This document shows, one piece after another, positions 11,381-23,954 of a stretch of DNA of 64,000 nucleotides; the first letter of the stretch is position 1, and every line of letters begins with the position of its first letter. The stretch lies in assembly GCF_022376445.1 (NCBI RefSeq), contig NW_025954983.1, positions 248,001-312,000 on the forward strand, read 5' to 3'. This DNA is from Fomitopsis serialis. Its lineage: Eukaryota; Basidiomycota; Agaricomycetes; Polyporales; Fomitopsidaceae. The position numbers and the translations under genes are program-made. The notes under the pieces are model-generated. The model ran no database searches. It had not been told where the DNA came from and saw only the letters and a list, made by a program, of their open reading frames with translations.

Positions 11381-12541
11381 CTACTTCTTCCCTTTCCGCT
11401 TCCTGCCCTCCGTGCCGCTCATCTCCGTGCCACTCGTCTCGTCCCCGCTCGTCGCCACACCCGAGGCCCGCGTCTTCCTGCCCTTCGTCTTCTTGAGATG
11501 GTGCTCCGGGATCCACTCCTCCTGGTAGCCGCCTGCGCCTGTTGCGGTGACGGTGCCGACGGGTGCGCTGACTGCGGGCGTCCTCTTCTTCTTTGGCTGG
11601 GGAACGAAGGAGAGGTAGGCGTAATAGCCGAGACCACCGAGGAGCAGGGAAACAACCAAGTACGTTGAGAGCCTGCGATGCGATGAGCAGCGGCCGCGGT
11701 GGCATGTACACGCGTGTTACTCACATCTTGAAGTCGAGGAATGCCGACTCGGGCTCAACAATGGTGACGACCGAGTCGTATGCGGTCACGCGATACCTGT
11801 TGCCCTGTAGCATTGCTGTCAATCACGACACGCCCATACGACCATGTGCATTAGGACGAACGTCAGCTTCGTGTTCCATCCAGATGTTCAGCCTGAGGTC
11901 TCCTGGCTACATTTCCATGTCAATATGGGCCCTGATCACTGCGCCCAGACACTGCCATACCTTGAACCTTAATGTGAATGAGTATTGTGAACTGCGGTGA
12001 ACAGAATGGAAGGTCGCTCACTCGCTATAGAAAGTATAAGGGAGTTGCATCTTGGCGCCCTCAAGCAGCAACACGTCGTATGCCAACGCGGTGGTCTGTC
12101 ACGAAGCGGGCTGAACGCTGCGCACAACTGAGAAGCGAGACACACTCACGTTCTTGACCAAACCATGAGACTCCGGGTGGTGGAAGGAGCCAGCGACGCT
12201 CTTGACGGTGATGTTGCGGTCGGACTGATTCTCCACGTTCAACAAAATCTTGTTCCGCTCCCCGTTCACGACGTCTGTACGCCGAGCCTCAGCACCTGTT
12301 CTCCATACCCGCGGAGAACGACTGCTTACGTCCGAAAGCATTGTCCTCAGGAAACTGCGCAATCGCCAGGATCACAGGCTCCTCGAGAGTAACCGGTTCA
12401 GGAGCTAGGGGCCAGAGGTCCGAGTCCTCTCAGCATTTCGGTACCAGGACTTCGGGGAGACGGCGCAGACGTACCAGCGAAGGCGAGCTGCAGCAAAGCA
12501 GCCGCAGCGACGGTATAGCGAATAAAGGACTGGACACGCAT
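11381..12541 (-). CDS. Translocon-associated protein alpha subunit (TRAP-alpha / Irc22 family)
   Basis: Eight exons: 12541-12475, 12404-12330, 12274-12150, 12095-12022, 11967-11961, 11906-11862, 11804-11725, 11672-11381; 254 residues. It begins with a signal peptide (MRVQSFIRY plus a hydrophobic stretch ending LAFA), followed by an immunoglobulin-like lumenal domain (KILLNVENQSDRNITVKSV, RYRVTAYDSVVTIVEPES), one membrane segment (STYLVVSLLLGGLGYYAYL) and a very basic cytosolic tail ending KRKGKK. This is the standard layout of TRAP-alpha, an ER membrane protein beside the Sec61 translocon. The fifth exon is a 7-base microexon (11961-11967); without it the frame to PGDLRLNIWM is lost. An upstream in-frame Met exists, but the start used here gives the signal peptide. 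Confidence 0.86.
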
Positions 12542-12951
12542 TGTACCTGTACCGATGAAGAATGTCCGGGAGAGAGAAATGTAGAGGGGAGCTTGGAGAA
12601 CGCGGCGGCGAGTGACGTTGGGATCTTTGCCACGTCCGCCTTCCATACGTGGCAGCCCCGCCCTGATCGACCCCTGGGGTTAGGGTCGACGCGTTAAATA
12701 CTCCAGACGCGTCCTCGACGCGCATCACGTATTGGGGGGAGCACATCACACCATATATATACGTGAATAGTACGAGTACTGGTGCAATTAAACCAACCTG
12801 CAATGGTGAGGGTACGTGCCCCAAGAACGAACTTAAAGCGACAGTCTTTGGTGCAAGATGCACACTCTCCAGGGCCCGGTAGTATACAGCACAACGGAAC
12901 GAGGACTAGCATAACAGATAGGTTACAGGAATAGCACAACAAGGGAGCAAA
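12542..12951. other. Intergenic stretch between two - strand genes
   Basis: 410 bases, including a run CCATATATATACG near 12750 that is TATA-like, about 210 bases before the TRAP-alpha start. No other feature recognised. Confidence 0.4.
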
Positions 12952-14332
12952 TCAGCTTGCGCCCGTCTTCTTCTGCAAGAACTCTTTTGCGAACTCGTCA
13001 GGGTCGCCGGACTGGTCCGGCAACCAGAACGCCTGCACAGTACTCGTCAGCCAACGCGACTACTTAGATGGAGTGTAAGCTCACCAACTCTGGACCGGCA
13101 GTACACATCATGGCAAAACGAGGGTTGAACCTCACACATCTCGACGGGCCCGGGTGTCCCTCCAGCGCGGCCATCGGTCTCAATAGAAGAGGCGTGTCCT
13201 TCAGATTGATAGGGCCCTCCTTCACTGGAAGGTTCTGCACGTCCCACATGACCACTTTGCCGTCAAGACTCCCGCTCACAATGAACTTGCTATCGGGCGT
13301 CCATGACACTTCCTCACCACTGCACCCTTGTTCAGGCTCGATCTTCAGTGGTGTACTCAGCTTCCTACGCTCCAGCCCAACGTGGCCTTCCAGTTTCGCG
13401 AGCAGATGTCCTTCGAAAGCGTCCAAGATGTAGTGCGCGGCCCCGGAGCAGCCTACCAGGAGATACTTCCCGTTGGTGGAGAACGACAGTGAGGTCATGT
13501 AGATTGCGCGTGGCGGGAAGCTGATGAGCGCCAGCGTCGGGTCCTCCAGAGTGATTACGAGGAACGGAGCCTTGTCGAAGTTGGCTTGGTCGTAAAGCAG
13601 GATACGGGAGTACACGTTGACGGCGACGGCGAACACCAGCCCTGACGCGTCGTATGCCACTATGGGAGAAGCAGGGAGGTTCAGAAGGCCTCTGCATGTC
13701 GGTGTGCGTAGATCCCAGAGACGCACAGTCTTGTCCATCGAGCCGGACATAAACCCATCATCGACCGGAGACACCTCGAGGGACACGACTCTCCCCTTGT
13801 GTCCCTTGAAGTACTGAAGGTACTTGTTGTCGTGGAGGGAGTGATACCGCACCGTATCGTCCTCCTTCGTCGACGCGTGCACGATCGCGGTGTTCTTGTG
13901 TGTGAAGCGCGGTAAATCGACGCCGTATTTCTTGGAGTATAAGGTCTTCAGATGCCTGTGCCACGTCGATCAGTTGAAGCGGACACGAGCTGCGAATCGA
14001 GCGGAACTCGCTTGCCGCTTTTGCAACTGTACAGGCGAAACGTCTCGTCCTCCGACGCCGTCACCACCTGGTCTCCTCTATCGTCAAAGCTGATGCCAGT
14101 AATATGCTTCGGGCCCGCGTTGGGTGACCGCGGTGCTGGCGTGCCCGGAGACGGTGGCGTCTGTGGTTGCTCGACCGCGGCTTTGAAGATTTTTGCGGGC
14201 TTGAGCTTCGTCTGAGAGCGCTATATGAGAGTCGAGCATAGGGTATATTGATGTATAGATTACCATAAGCTGCGGCGTCAGCACCAGCGGCGCCGACGGC
14301 GGTGCGCTCGCCGCGTCAGGAGCGGTCGACAT
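12952..14332 (-). CDS. SWD2: WD40 protein Swd2/WDR82, COMPASS and cleavage/polyadenylation factor subunit
   Basis: Exons 14332-14264, 14220-14012, 13955-13085, 13032-12952; 409 residues. The order of family blocks is intact: LTPQLM + RSQTKLKPAKIF at the N-terminus, ITGISFDDRGDQVVTASED, SLHDNKYLQYFKGHKGRVVSLEVSP, GSMDKTVRLWDLRTPTC, and the C-terminal FNPRFAMMCTA...LAFWLPDQ. Swd2 is a seven-blade propeller shared by the Set1/COMPASS histone H3K4 methyltransferase and the 3'-end cleavage factor, and acts in the nucleus. The second intron (13956-14011) has a GC donor (GCGAGT) with a normal AG acceptor; it is the only junction that joins the two halves in frame. The start is 136 bases from the divergent Rpb5 start, so the two genes probably share a promoter. 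Confidence 0.93.
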
Positions 14333-14468
14333 CGTCGGAGGCAGAGAGCAGAGCGCGGGCGCTAATCGCGTCGAGCAGACAGGCGGTCCGGCGCCGCGGG
14401 GTTTCAATCACGTTGTGAACAATTTTGGCGCCCATTACTTACTGGACCTTGTCTTCGACCACTTCGCC
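14333..14468. promoter_or_regulatory. Compact divergent promoter, SWD2 / RPB5
   Basis: Only 136 bases separate the two start codons, which point away from each other. Both products act with RNA polymerase II, so shared control is plausible. No TATA box was recognised. Confidence 0.45.
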
Positions 14469-15388
14469 ATGTCTGAGGGAGACGAGTCCGCAAAACTATG
14501 GAAGGTTAACCGCACAATACACGAACTGGTCAAAGATCGGGTGCGTATAGCCGTCTTTTCTCCACAATTGAATGCTCAAACGTCTTCTGTGTCGCGTAGG
14601 GCTTCCAGGTCTCCGACGATGAGATCAACATGGACCTGACCACCTTCCGGAGTCACTATGCGAACAACTCGGGGAGTGTAGAGTACATTTGATCTTCTCC
14701 TGCGGAGAGTGCCTGCATGCTGACGAATGCGCAGCCGGAGTCAACTCAATTTCTTCACAAATCACAAGAACAACCCCATGACACAGATCTTCGTGTATTT
14801 TTCTGAGGAAAAGAGTGTCGGCGTGAAGACTATGCGAAAGTCAGCAACAAACAATTCCATGTCGAGTGTGTGTGTTTCTGATGAGTTTGGAACGCGTACA
14901 GAATGCTTGGTATTCTGGAAGAAAAGAACATCCAACAGGGTGTCATTGTCTTCCCAGGGAACATGACCCCGTCCGCTCGGAAGGTACGCAACTGAATGCT
15001 ATACCCCTTCGCAATTGAGAAGGAGGGTCCTACTCTATATTCACTAGGTGATCGCGGCGATGGCATCGCAATACAAGTTGGAAGAATTCTCGGAATCTGA
15101 CTTGTTGGTGAACATCACGCATCACACCCTGGTGCCTAAACACGAGGTCCTGTCCCCTGAGGAGAAGAAAGAACTCCTGGAAACATAGTACGCCTCCATT
15201 CTCCAAACGTTATCCATCGACGCGCTAACGCGTTGCGGTCAAGTCGGTTGAAGGAGACACAGTTGCCTCGGATCCAGCTCGCGGACCCTGTCGCCCGCTA
15301 TTACGGCCTCAAGCGAGGAAACGTAGTCAAAATAACGAGACCAAGTGAAACGGCTGGACGTTATGCCAGCTATCGCTTATGTTTCTGA
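14469..15388 (+). CDS. RPB5: RNA polymerase I, II and III shared subunit Rpb5 (RPABC1)
   Basis: Six exons: 14469-14540, 14600-14682, 14735-14839, 14902-14983, 15048-15187, 15244-15388; 208 residues, close to the family norm of about 210-215. Visible family blocks are [67 protein letters not shown] and the highly conserved C-terminal assembly domain [34 protein letters not shown]. Rpb5 forms the lower jaw of all three nuclear RNA polymerases and contacts downstream DNA. The start is fixed by [11 protein letters not shown]; in-frame sequence upstream is taken as 5' untranslated. The gene is complete and undamaged. Confidence 0.96.
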
Positions 15389-18300
15389 CATATCTGTATT
15401 TGGTGGGTGTGGATCGGATGTTCCAAATCGGAACGTCGCGCCACCGTCTGTGCTTTCTTCTTCCTGGAATGCCCTTTGTATCCTCGCTCTGTAGTATTAT
15501 AATGTTCATTTCCCGCTCTCAGCTATCTTTCAAGAACTCACCACCGGGAAACCTTGAGTAAACGCATGCCATGATTGACATTGCCTTTGATCCTATCCTG
15601 AAGTGGCGTCCCTCCATGACGAATCGCGCGAAGGAGATATCGGTGAGTTCACTCCCCTGCTCATATGGGGGGGCTATGCCCAGATCCTCCGACCGACGAT
15701 ACTGACACCTCAAATATTGGCAGGCCGAACTGTTTCAGCCGAACAAGCGGAGGGTATCTTGGATCTCGGCATAATCTGTAGCACTTTTATGCGGCGTGCA
15801 AATGGAAGTCCAGCATTGCTCTGCATTGACAGGTGACACGCGGTGAGTTTTCTCCTGTACAGCGAACAACAGCGTCATTGGCCACTTGGAAGAGTATCGC
15901 CGTGTTGTTCGTATGTTCAAGGAGGTGGCTTATCCCCGAAGTCTATTTCGTTTCGGTTTGAACGACCCCAACAGCGGGGATACCTGCCTTGTCTGGTTCG
16001 TTGCTCTCACCGCTCAGATGCTCCGGTTCATTGTAGGTGACTTGCCAAAGGACTGAATACGCTGCGCTCCCATTCTGCTAGTTCTGTATTCATCGGTCCT
16101 CGCAATGCAAAAGCGGGTGCAGTAGGACACCGGTCTCCTTTCCCCTTCATGAATACCTTGCTCTCAATGTACGACCCCCGGTGTCCTGATTATCCCCGCA
16201 CTGGTATTGCCGTCGACATCATCCGGGCGTACTGGACTGCGTCCAAAGGTTTCATGTGTACCGATCTACGTCACGGAATTATCCTGGATCGGACTCAACG
16301 CGCGGCTCCATCTACACGCAGTGGACAGCCTTTACTGACCTTCACAGTATCTTCTGATGGACCCAGGCAGGAGGGGCTTGCGCTCTCAGGGGAAGCAGCT
16401 GTGAATTATAGCAAAACTCGTCAACGTAACAAACTATACCGGTCAAATGCTCATTTTGGATTCTAGCTTGGAATCGCGCAGTGACTCGGGTTAACTGTCT
16501 AGGACGAAAAGGGTCATACTGCCCGCCGCAACACAGTCATTGACTTAGTGACATGTATGTCTGTCATTCTATACAGTATCCTGGGTTTTTACTGAGGCAT
16601 CCTGCGGTCCTCGACGCCGCCGTCTAGGAACTCGAGTACGCACCGTCAGCTTGATTTTCATCGGGTGAGTTGGATGCAATTCCGATTGACATCTCTGCTT
16701 GCCGCTGACTATATTGCACCATCCTCAGATTATAATTCAAAAATACAGGCAGCCTAGGCGTGGTACACACAGGGGCCATAGTGCGGCATTTGTGCGGCAT
16801 ACCGGTCGAGTGCTTAACAGGAATCCTTTTGTGAGTACTCCCAGACGTCGTCGGAGTGTGCGACATGTCCACTGTACTTATTGCATCAATAGGATTAAGC
16901 ATACTAATGCTGTCGCACCGCTCAACTCGCTGTAAGTGGTAATGTATTGCCCGGCTATTAGCTGTCGGTGAAGTCCTGCGGCGTCGGGTGTTGCTGGGCC
17001 GGTTGACGCGCGGTCATTAGGTCGTAGCTCACCTCAATCGACACATGTGGTTGTGGGCGAACGTCCAACATATCCTAGTGAAGGGACATAGGTTGGAATA
17101 CATTCCAAGCACCACGGACAGGAGCTACTGCCCAGTCCCTGCTGCCCGTGTGGCATCCAAGATGTCTAAAATTGCGTGTGGCCCCCACAGCCTGGTTTAG
17201 GCATCCAACGGTCACTCAACAATGCGGTACGTGGAATGGCAGCACCGCGTCCAGAGGTTCGGGATCAGTGTTACCTCCAATGGGCGGCAACATTTCGTTG
17301 CAAGCTTCTTGGTCCGGAACCAATCGGTCATCACGAGCTTGGAGTATGGCAACTTGTTTGAACGCCTTAGATAGGTGTCCAACATTTCGTACGTCTGATT
17401 AAGACTCATAGAGCTGTACAGAGACGCTGCCATGCATGCGGACTATGCTCGGATCATGCATAACACCCCGTAGCCAGCTAGAAGCACAATGGCTGCGAGC
17501 CTTCGACATCGATCCCACCGTTCGATGCTTTCAGAACAGTGAGCCTCCATCCCCTGAGTGTAGCACCGCTCGATCAGGCCGTTTGTGCAACAGTTCACCC
17601 ATCACTGACCACCGCAGCCCTCAAGCTAGCGCTCATCCCGTACAGCGCGACGGGAGCAGCGGATATAGTTCAGTCATCGCAAGACGCTGCACTGTGCGTC
17701 TTGTTCTCTGAGACTGAGGAGGCTCGGACCTGCGGAGGAAATTGTCTCTGGTAAGCCCTGCATCCGAAGCGGCGGTAGGTGTGGCACGTGTGTTCGGATC
17801 GAATGATTGACTCGATCTGCCTTGCCTGGATCTTGTTTACCATTCTCAGATGCGCCGCTGTGGCGGGACGTACGTTGTTGAGCACAGCAGCCGAATAGGT
17901 GGTAAGAATTGCATCCCAATGACCTTGCCAACGTAGCTAAGGTCGCGAGTTTCATCTTCATCGGAGGTTTCGAATGCAGCAGTCGTGTACGGAGCATCAT
18001 CCCGAGGACCAGTGTCAGTGCACTTCGATGACCCCGGGCTGGTATTCACCGCACTATTTACAATCCGGACGCGATTCTATGCCTGCTCCGATGTAATCCG
18101 GCGGGGAGCTGCAACGATCAGTATAGTACTGTTTTCGAACCGCCGTTGAATCTAGGGGGAATCACCGCCGCCTGCCACGGGCTCTAAGGCAAGAAATGGC
18201 CATTTCAAGTTAGTAGTTACGTGGTCATCTCATGTAGCGTCTCTGCGCTAACAGTGATCAGCTTTCCAGTGATTCGTTGAACGCGGAGGATATCGTGAAT

Positions 18301-18577
18301 TGGATATCTGGGGTCATGGTGGATTCTACTGCGGTCTCTGCATTTCAGCCGGTACCGCTTTACTCACCACCAAGCGCGGGTGTGTCGTGGGCAGTGTTCC
18401 TTTGCTAGTGCGTTTCCGCGATTTTTCGCTCAGGGACAACACTCCATTCTGGACCAGATCGAACGACAATTGTATACCCCATTCAGGGCTTCAAACACCG
18501 GCAAGTCTATCATGTTGTTCAGCCGAATTTGTACTAGGTCTGTTGCGTCAGCGAGCGCATCGCACACGTCGAGATCG
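15389..18577. other. Gene-free or decayed 3.2 kb stretch upstream of the terpene synthase
   Basis: The + strand shows short open pieces broken by stops (for example near 15570-15640, 15860-16040, 17180-17440) with intron-like GT..AG signals, which suggests one or more decayed genes. No family could be recognised with confidence. Composition is AT-richer than in the neighbouring genes. No tRNA or transposase motif was seen. Confidence 0.5.
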
Positions 18578-18585
18578 TATAAAAG
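18578..18585 (+). promoter_or_regulatory. TATA box of the sesquiterpene synthase gene
   Basis: TATAAAAG lies 72 bases before the start codon at 18650, a usual distance when the 5' untranslated region is short. Most other genes in the window show no such clear box, which fits a regulated rather than constitutive gene. Confidence 0.6.
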
Positions 18586-18649
18586 GATGGTCCATCCAAG
18601 GTACTGTAGCATCCGCATCCTCAGTCGCACCAAGTATTCTGACCACGCC

Positions 18650-19772
18650 ATGTCTGCCACCTCTCCCCGCTACTTCGTTCTTCCTGACCTCTGTTCTCTG
18701 TGCCCCTTCGAGCCGTCCACAAATCCCCACTACGCCAGCGCCGCAGCCGCGTCTTCAGCCTGGATCAACGCCTACAATGTTTTCACCGACAGAAAGCGCG
18801 CAGCCTTTATCCAGGGGTACAACGAGCTGCTCGTCTCCCACACCTACCCATACGCCGACTACGAGCAGTTCAGAACCTGCTGCGATTTTGTGAACCTTTT
18901 GTTCGTCGTCGACGAAGTCAGCGACGAACAGAACGGTGCCGACGCCCGAAGCACCGGCGAGATCTTCCTGAACGTCATGCGCGACCCGACCTGGGACGAT
19001 GGCTCCGCGTTGGCCAAGATGACCAGGGAGTGAGTGTCTGACCTCGTCCTTTCCTGCTTCCGCGATTGACCCAAAGATCAGGTTCAGGGACCGGCTGCAG
19101 CAATTTGCGGGTCCGGGCTGCATGCGCCGCTTCCTGAAGCATTGCGAGAACTACATCGACGCAGTGGCCAAAGAGGCCGAGTACCGCGAGCGCGGAGTGG
19201 TGCTCGACGTGACCTCTTTTGAAACGCTGCGCCGTGAGAACAGTGCCATCCGCCTTTGCTTCGGCCTGTTTGAATTCTGCTTCGGTGTCGATCTCCCGGA
19301 TGAAGTCTTCGATGATCCGACGTTCATGGCGTTGTATTGGGCCGCCGCGGACATGGTCTGTTGGTCTAACGTAAGTCAATCGCGATGTCTTGGTGCCCAT
19401 CAGATTCCTGACCCTGCTCCTCTCTCCCAGGACGTCTACTCCTACAACATGGAGCAGGCGAAGGGCATCGGCGGAAATAACATTGTCACGGTGCTTATGC
19501 ACGACAAGGGCGTCGATTTGCAAACCGCGTCGAACCTTGTGGGAGATCGCTTCAAGAGCGACATGGCCCGCTTCGTCGAGGCTAAACGCCGGCTGCCTAG
19601 CTGGGACCCTGCCGTCGACCAGACGGTCCGGAAGTACGTGAAGGCCATGGAACACTGGATCGTCGGAAACCTGGAGTGGAGCTTTGAGACCCAACGCTAC
19701 TTTGGGCCGCTGCACGCTGAAATCAAGAAAACCCGTGTCGTCCACGTCCGTCCCCGTGAAGAAGACAGATAA
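18650..19772 (+). CDS. Sesquiterpene synthase (fungal class I terpene cyclase)
   Basis: Exons 18650-19029, 19082-19370, 19431-19772; 336 residues, a usual length. The N-terminus [15 protein letters not shown] is typical of agaricomycete sesquiterpene synthases. The aspartate-rich metal motif is DEVSDE (Asp88), the second metal site NSE triad is N223-DVYSYNMEQ with Ser227 and Glu231, and the pyrophosphate-sensing RY pair is in ETQRYFG near the C-terminus. It should cyclise farnesyl diphosphate in the cytosol. The product cannot be read from sequence; the clade may be the protoilludene/pentalenene-like group but this is only an impression. There is no cytochrome P450 on either side in this window. 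A TATA box precedes it, and a mevalonate kinase domain is encoded about 7 kb downstream. Confidence 0.94.
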
Positions 19773-20734
19773 GGTATGTCAGTCTAGACTACATCCGCCA
19801 CGACACCGTTAACTGAAGGCCATGCAGCGTCTTCGCTCACCGGCTCGCCGTGCTACTCCCACTGGCCCTCACGTAGCATATTATACGAGTTACAGTATTT
19901 ATTGCGTACCAGCGTACTAGCCTAGTGTTTCTTGGATATATATCGTGTCTATCATTCAAACCATCCTGTGCCGCCGCCTGACCGGCGAACTTTTTGCTGC
20001 CGCACATAGCGCCACATTGGACTGGTCGACGTCCGAGACCGCACTGTGCAGGCTCCACGACGCCTATTCAGCAACTGGGACACACACGCGAGCCGCGTCG
20101 ACGAAACAGGCAGCACCCGCTTCTTAGTGTCTCGTCTTGACAGACGTCCAACGAGTCGTCCACCGGAGCGCGTATGTGCTAAGTTCCGATGTTGCAGCCT
20201 AGAGGTCCGACAGATGAGATGCGGCGAGGCTGGACGCTGAGATCGATCATACAGCCAACACCCGACACAGATTACTACTGACATGTACGACTAGCGCGGA
20301 CCACCCTCTGTCAAGCGGCTTCTCCGCCTGGCCCTAGTCTCCATTCGGCAGGCTCTGAAGAACAATCAAGCCTTTCCGACGGAGCTTCGCACTGCGGCCA
20401 GTACAACTTGGAAATGATACATGGATTCCTGTTCAATTCGAGGATGTCCCTTTGACATCTTTTGCTGCATTACATACTCGTACATGTGACGCATTACACA
20501 AAGGAGGGGAAATTAATGACAACTGCACCAGCGAAAGGAGTTAGACGATGCAGGTATCAAATGCCGGATGCATCGTACGCCGGTGTACATGCAGGAAGGA
20601 GCAGGTAGATCTGTCAGGGCTCACAATGCTACCCACTCTTTTTGTGGTGGATATCATAAGCCAACACCACCGACGGACATGAAGAGTTCGCCCTGAATAG
20701 TCCCACGTTGCCGCCAGATCCACCGGGAGAGAAA
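19773..20734. other. Intergenic stretch between convergent genes
   Basis: 962 bases between the ends of the terpene synthase (+) and homocitrate synthase (-) genes. No gene recognised. Confidence 0.6.
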
Positions 20735-22595
<1,861 letters not shown>

Positions 22596-22732
22596 GCTAT
22601 TTTGTTTGATCGGAGGTAGTGAGGTCGGTCAGGAGCAGAGAAAGGGGCTGCAGCACTGTGCGGGGGAGGACGAGGACGAGTAAAGAGATGGAGATGGGCG
22701 GGCGGCTTCAAAAAGCAGTGATCCATTCAAAT

Positions 22733-22756
22733 TGAGTCATTGAGTCAGGTCACGTG
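22733..22756. promoter_or_regulatory. Tandem TGAGTCA plus CACGTG upstream of homocitrate synthase
   Basis: TGAGTCA at 22733-22739 and again at 22741-22747, followed by GTCACGTG at 22749-22756. TGASTCA is the classical Gcn4/Cpc1 (bZIP) site of general amino acid control in fungi, and CACGTG is an E-box bound by bHLH factors such as Cbf1. The group lies 138-162 bases upstream of the lysine-pathway start codon. The role in this fungus is inferred. Confidence 0.65.
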
Positions 22757-23954
22757 CATCTGCTGGACAGTGAGAGTCATCTCATCACGAGAATGGCAAC
22801 TGCCCCTCTTGCCACTAGCGCAGATCAGCAATGTACGGTCCGTAATACGCCCATGCCAACACTGCCGTGACAGGAATAAGTCTGTAGCTTCCTGTCTTCC
22901 ACTGCTTTCTCCCGACTCATTTGCTGGCAGTTCCGCTGTCTCACGCATGGATTTTTGCTCTGACCAGTGGCGGCCTGTTCATTTCATGTTGCCTGGCCGT
23001 GGGCCGCCGCTGGTGTCTTCGGCCAGTAGTCCGAGCCGCTTTGTACAGGATAAAACTCTATGCGGGGAAACTGGTTGTCCCGCAGAGCCGGGCATACTTT
23101 CCCCACGCGGGTACCCGGGAACTGAGGTCAATGTCGAACACGGCAGCCCAATTCTTGTCTACCTGCAGTACACCACTACACGTAAGTGCAACTGTACTAC
23201 GGACTGCATTGGATGACGGCAAGTGATGGCCCTTGCACTTCCTAAAGCAGTATGTGATTATATGAAGAGGTGATCATAGCGAAGGGAGATGGGCGCCCCT
23301 CCCGGACAGATACCATTCTCGATCCATGATCACTCTCGCGACGGCGTTGCTAGTGTGAACCTTGTCTGCATCAGACGAATACCCCGAAAGCTTTCAACGA
23401 GTCGTTTCTTTTTCGTTTTGAATCCCTTTATTGTCCGCGAGGGCCGGGCCTTATGTAGACAAGGCTCGAACCTGGAATTGACGGATCAATGGGCCTGGGA
23501 AGATTGACAATTGATGGCGGGCCGCCGCGGCGTGCCCTATGTAGACGACCAGCGTCCCTCAGCCCCGCCTGTTCACAGTCTACGTCCTAGGAGAGATCAG
23601 CCAACCTCTAGGATCTGCTAGCCAACGTCGGACGGAATGATTGCCACAGCACACTAGCATGTAACCCGTTTCCCATCTCAAACGCCGCTCTGTTGCCGCT
23701 CTGAGAACTGGATTTTTCTGAGTTCCACCGGCTTGCAATGAGCGCAGTGTGAACGGGCTCAATGGCGCTTAGTAGCGGGTTATGACATGTTGGCAACCTG
23801 CTACGCAGCTAGGCTGTGCATTACTCCTGTTTGCGAGCTATTATGTAAAGCACGCCGATCACCTTGTCTACCACTCCTCCACTGACTGACGCAATCCCCT
23901 CGAGGTACATTCGGGTTCTGCGAAGACGAAGCATCTGAGATCTCAACCTGCACG
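22757..23954. other. Intergenic region between divergent genes
   Basis: About 1.2 kb. An open frame of 158 codons at 22740-23216 has no recognisable domain and overlaps the promoter sites, so it is not called. Nothing else recognised. Confidence 0.55.

Noticed and set aside
22740..23216. 158-codon open frame upstream of homocitrate synthase
   Set aside because: No recognisable domain and it covers the promoter sites.
23460..23480. Possible tRNA B box (GGTTCGAGCC on the - strand)
   Set aside because: No paired T stem, no A box and no cloverleaf around it.
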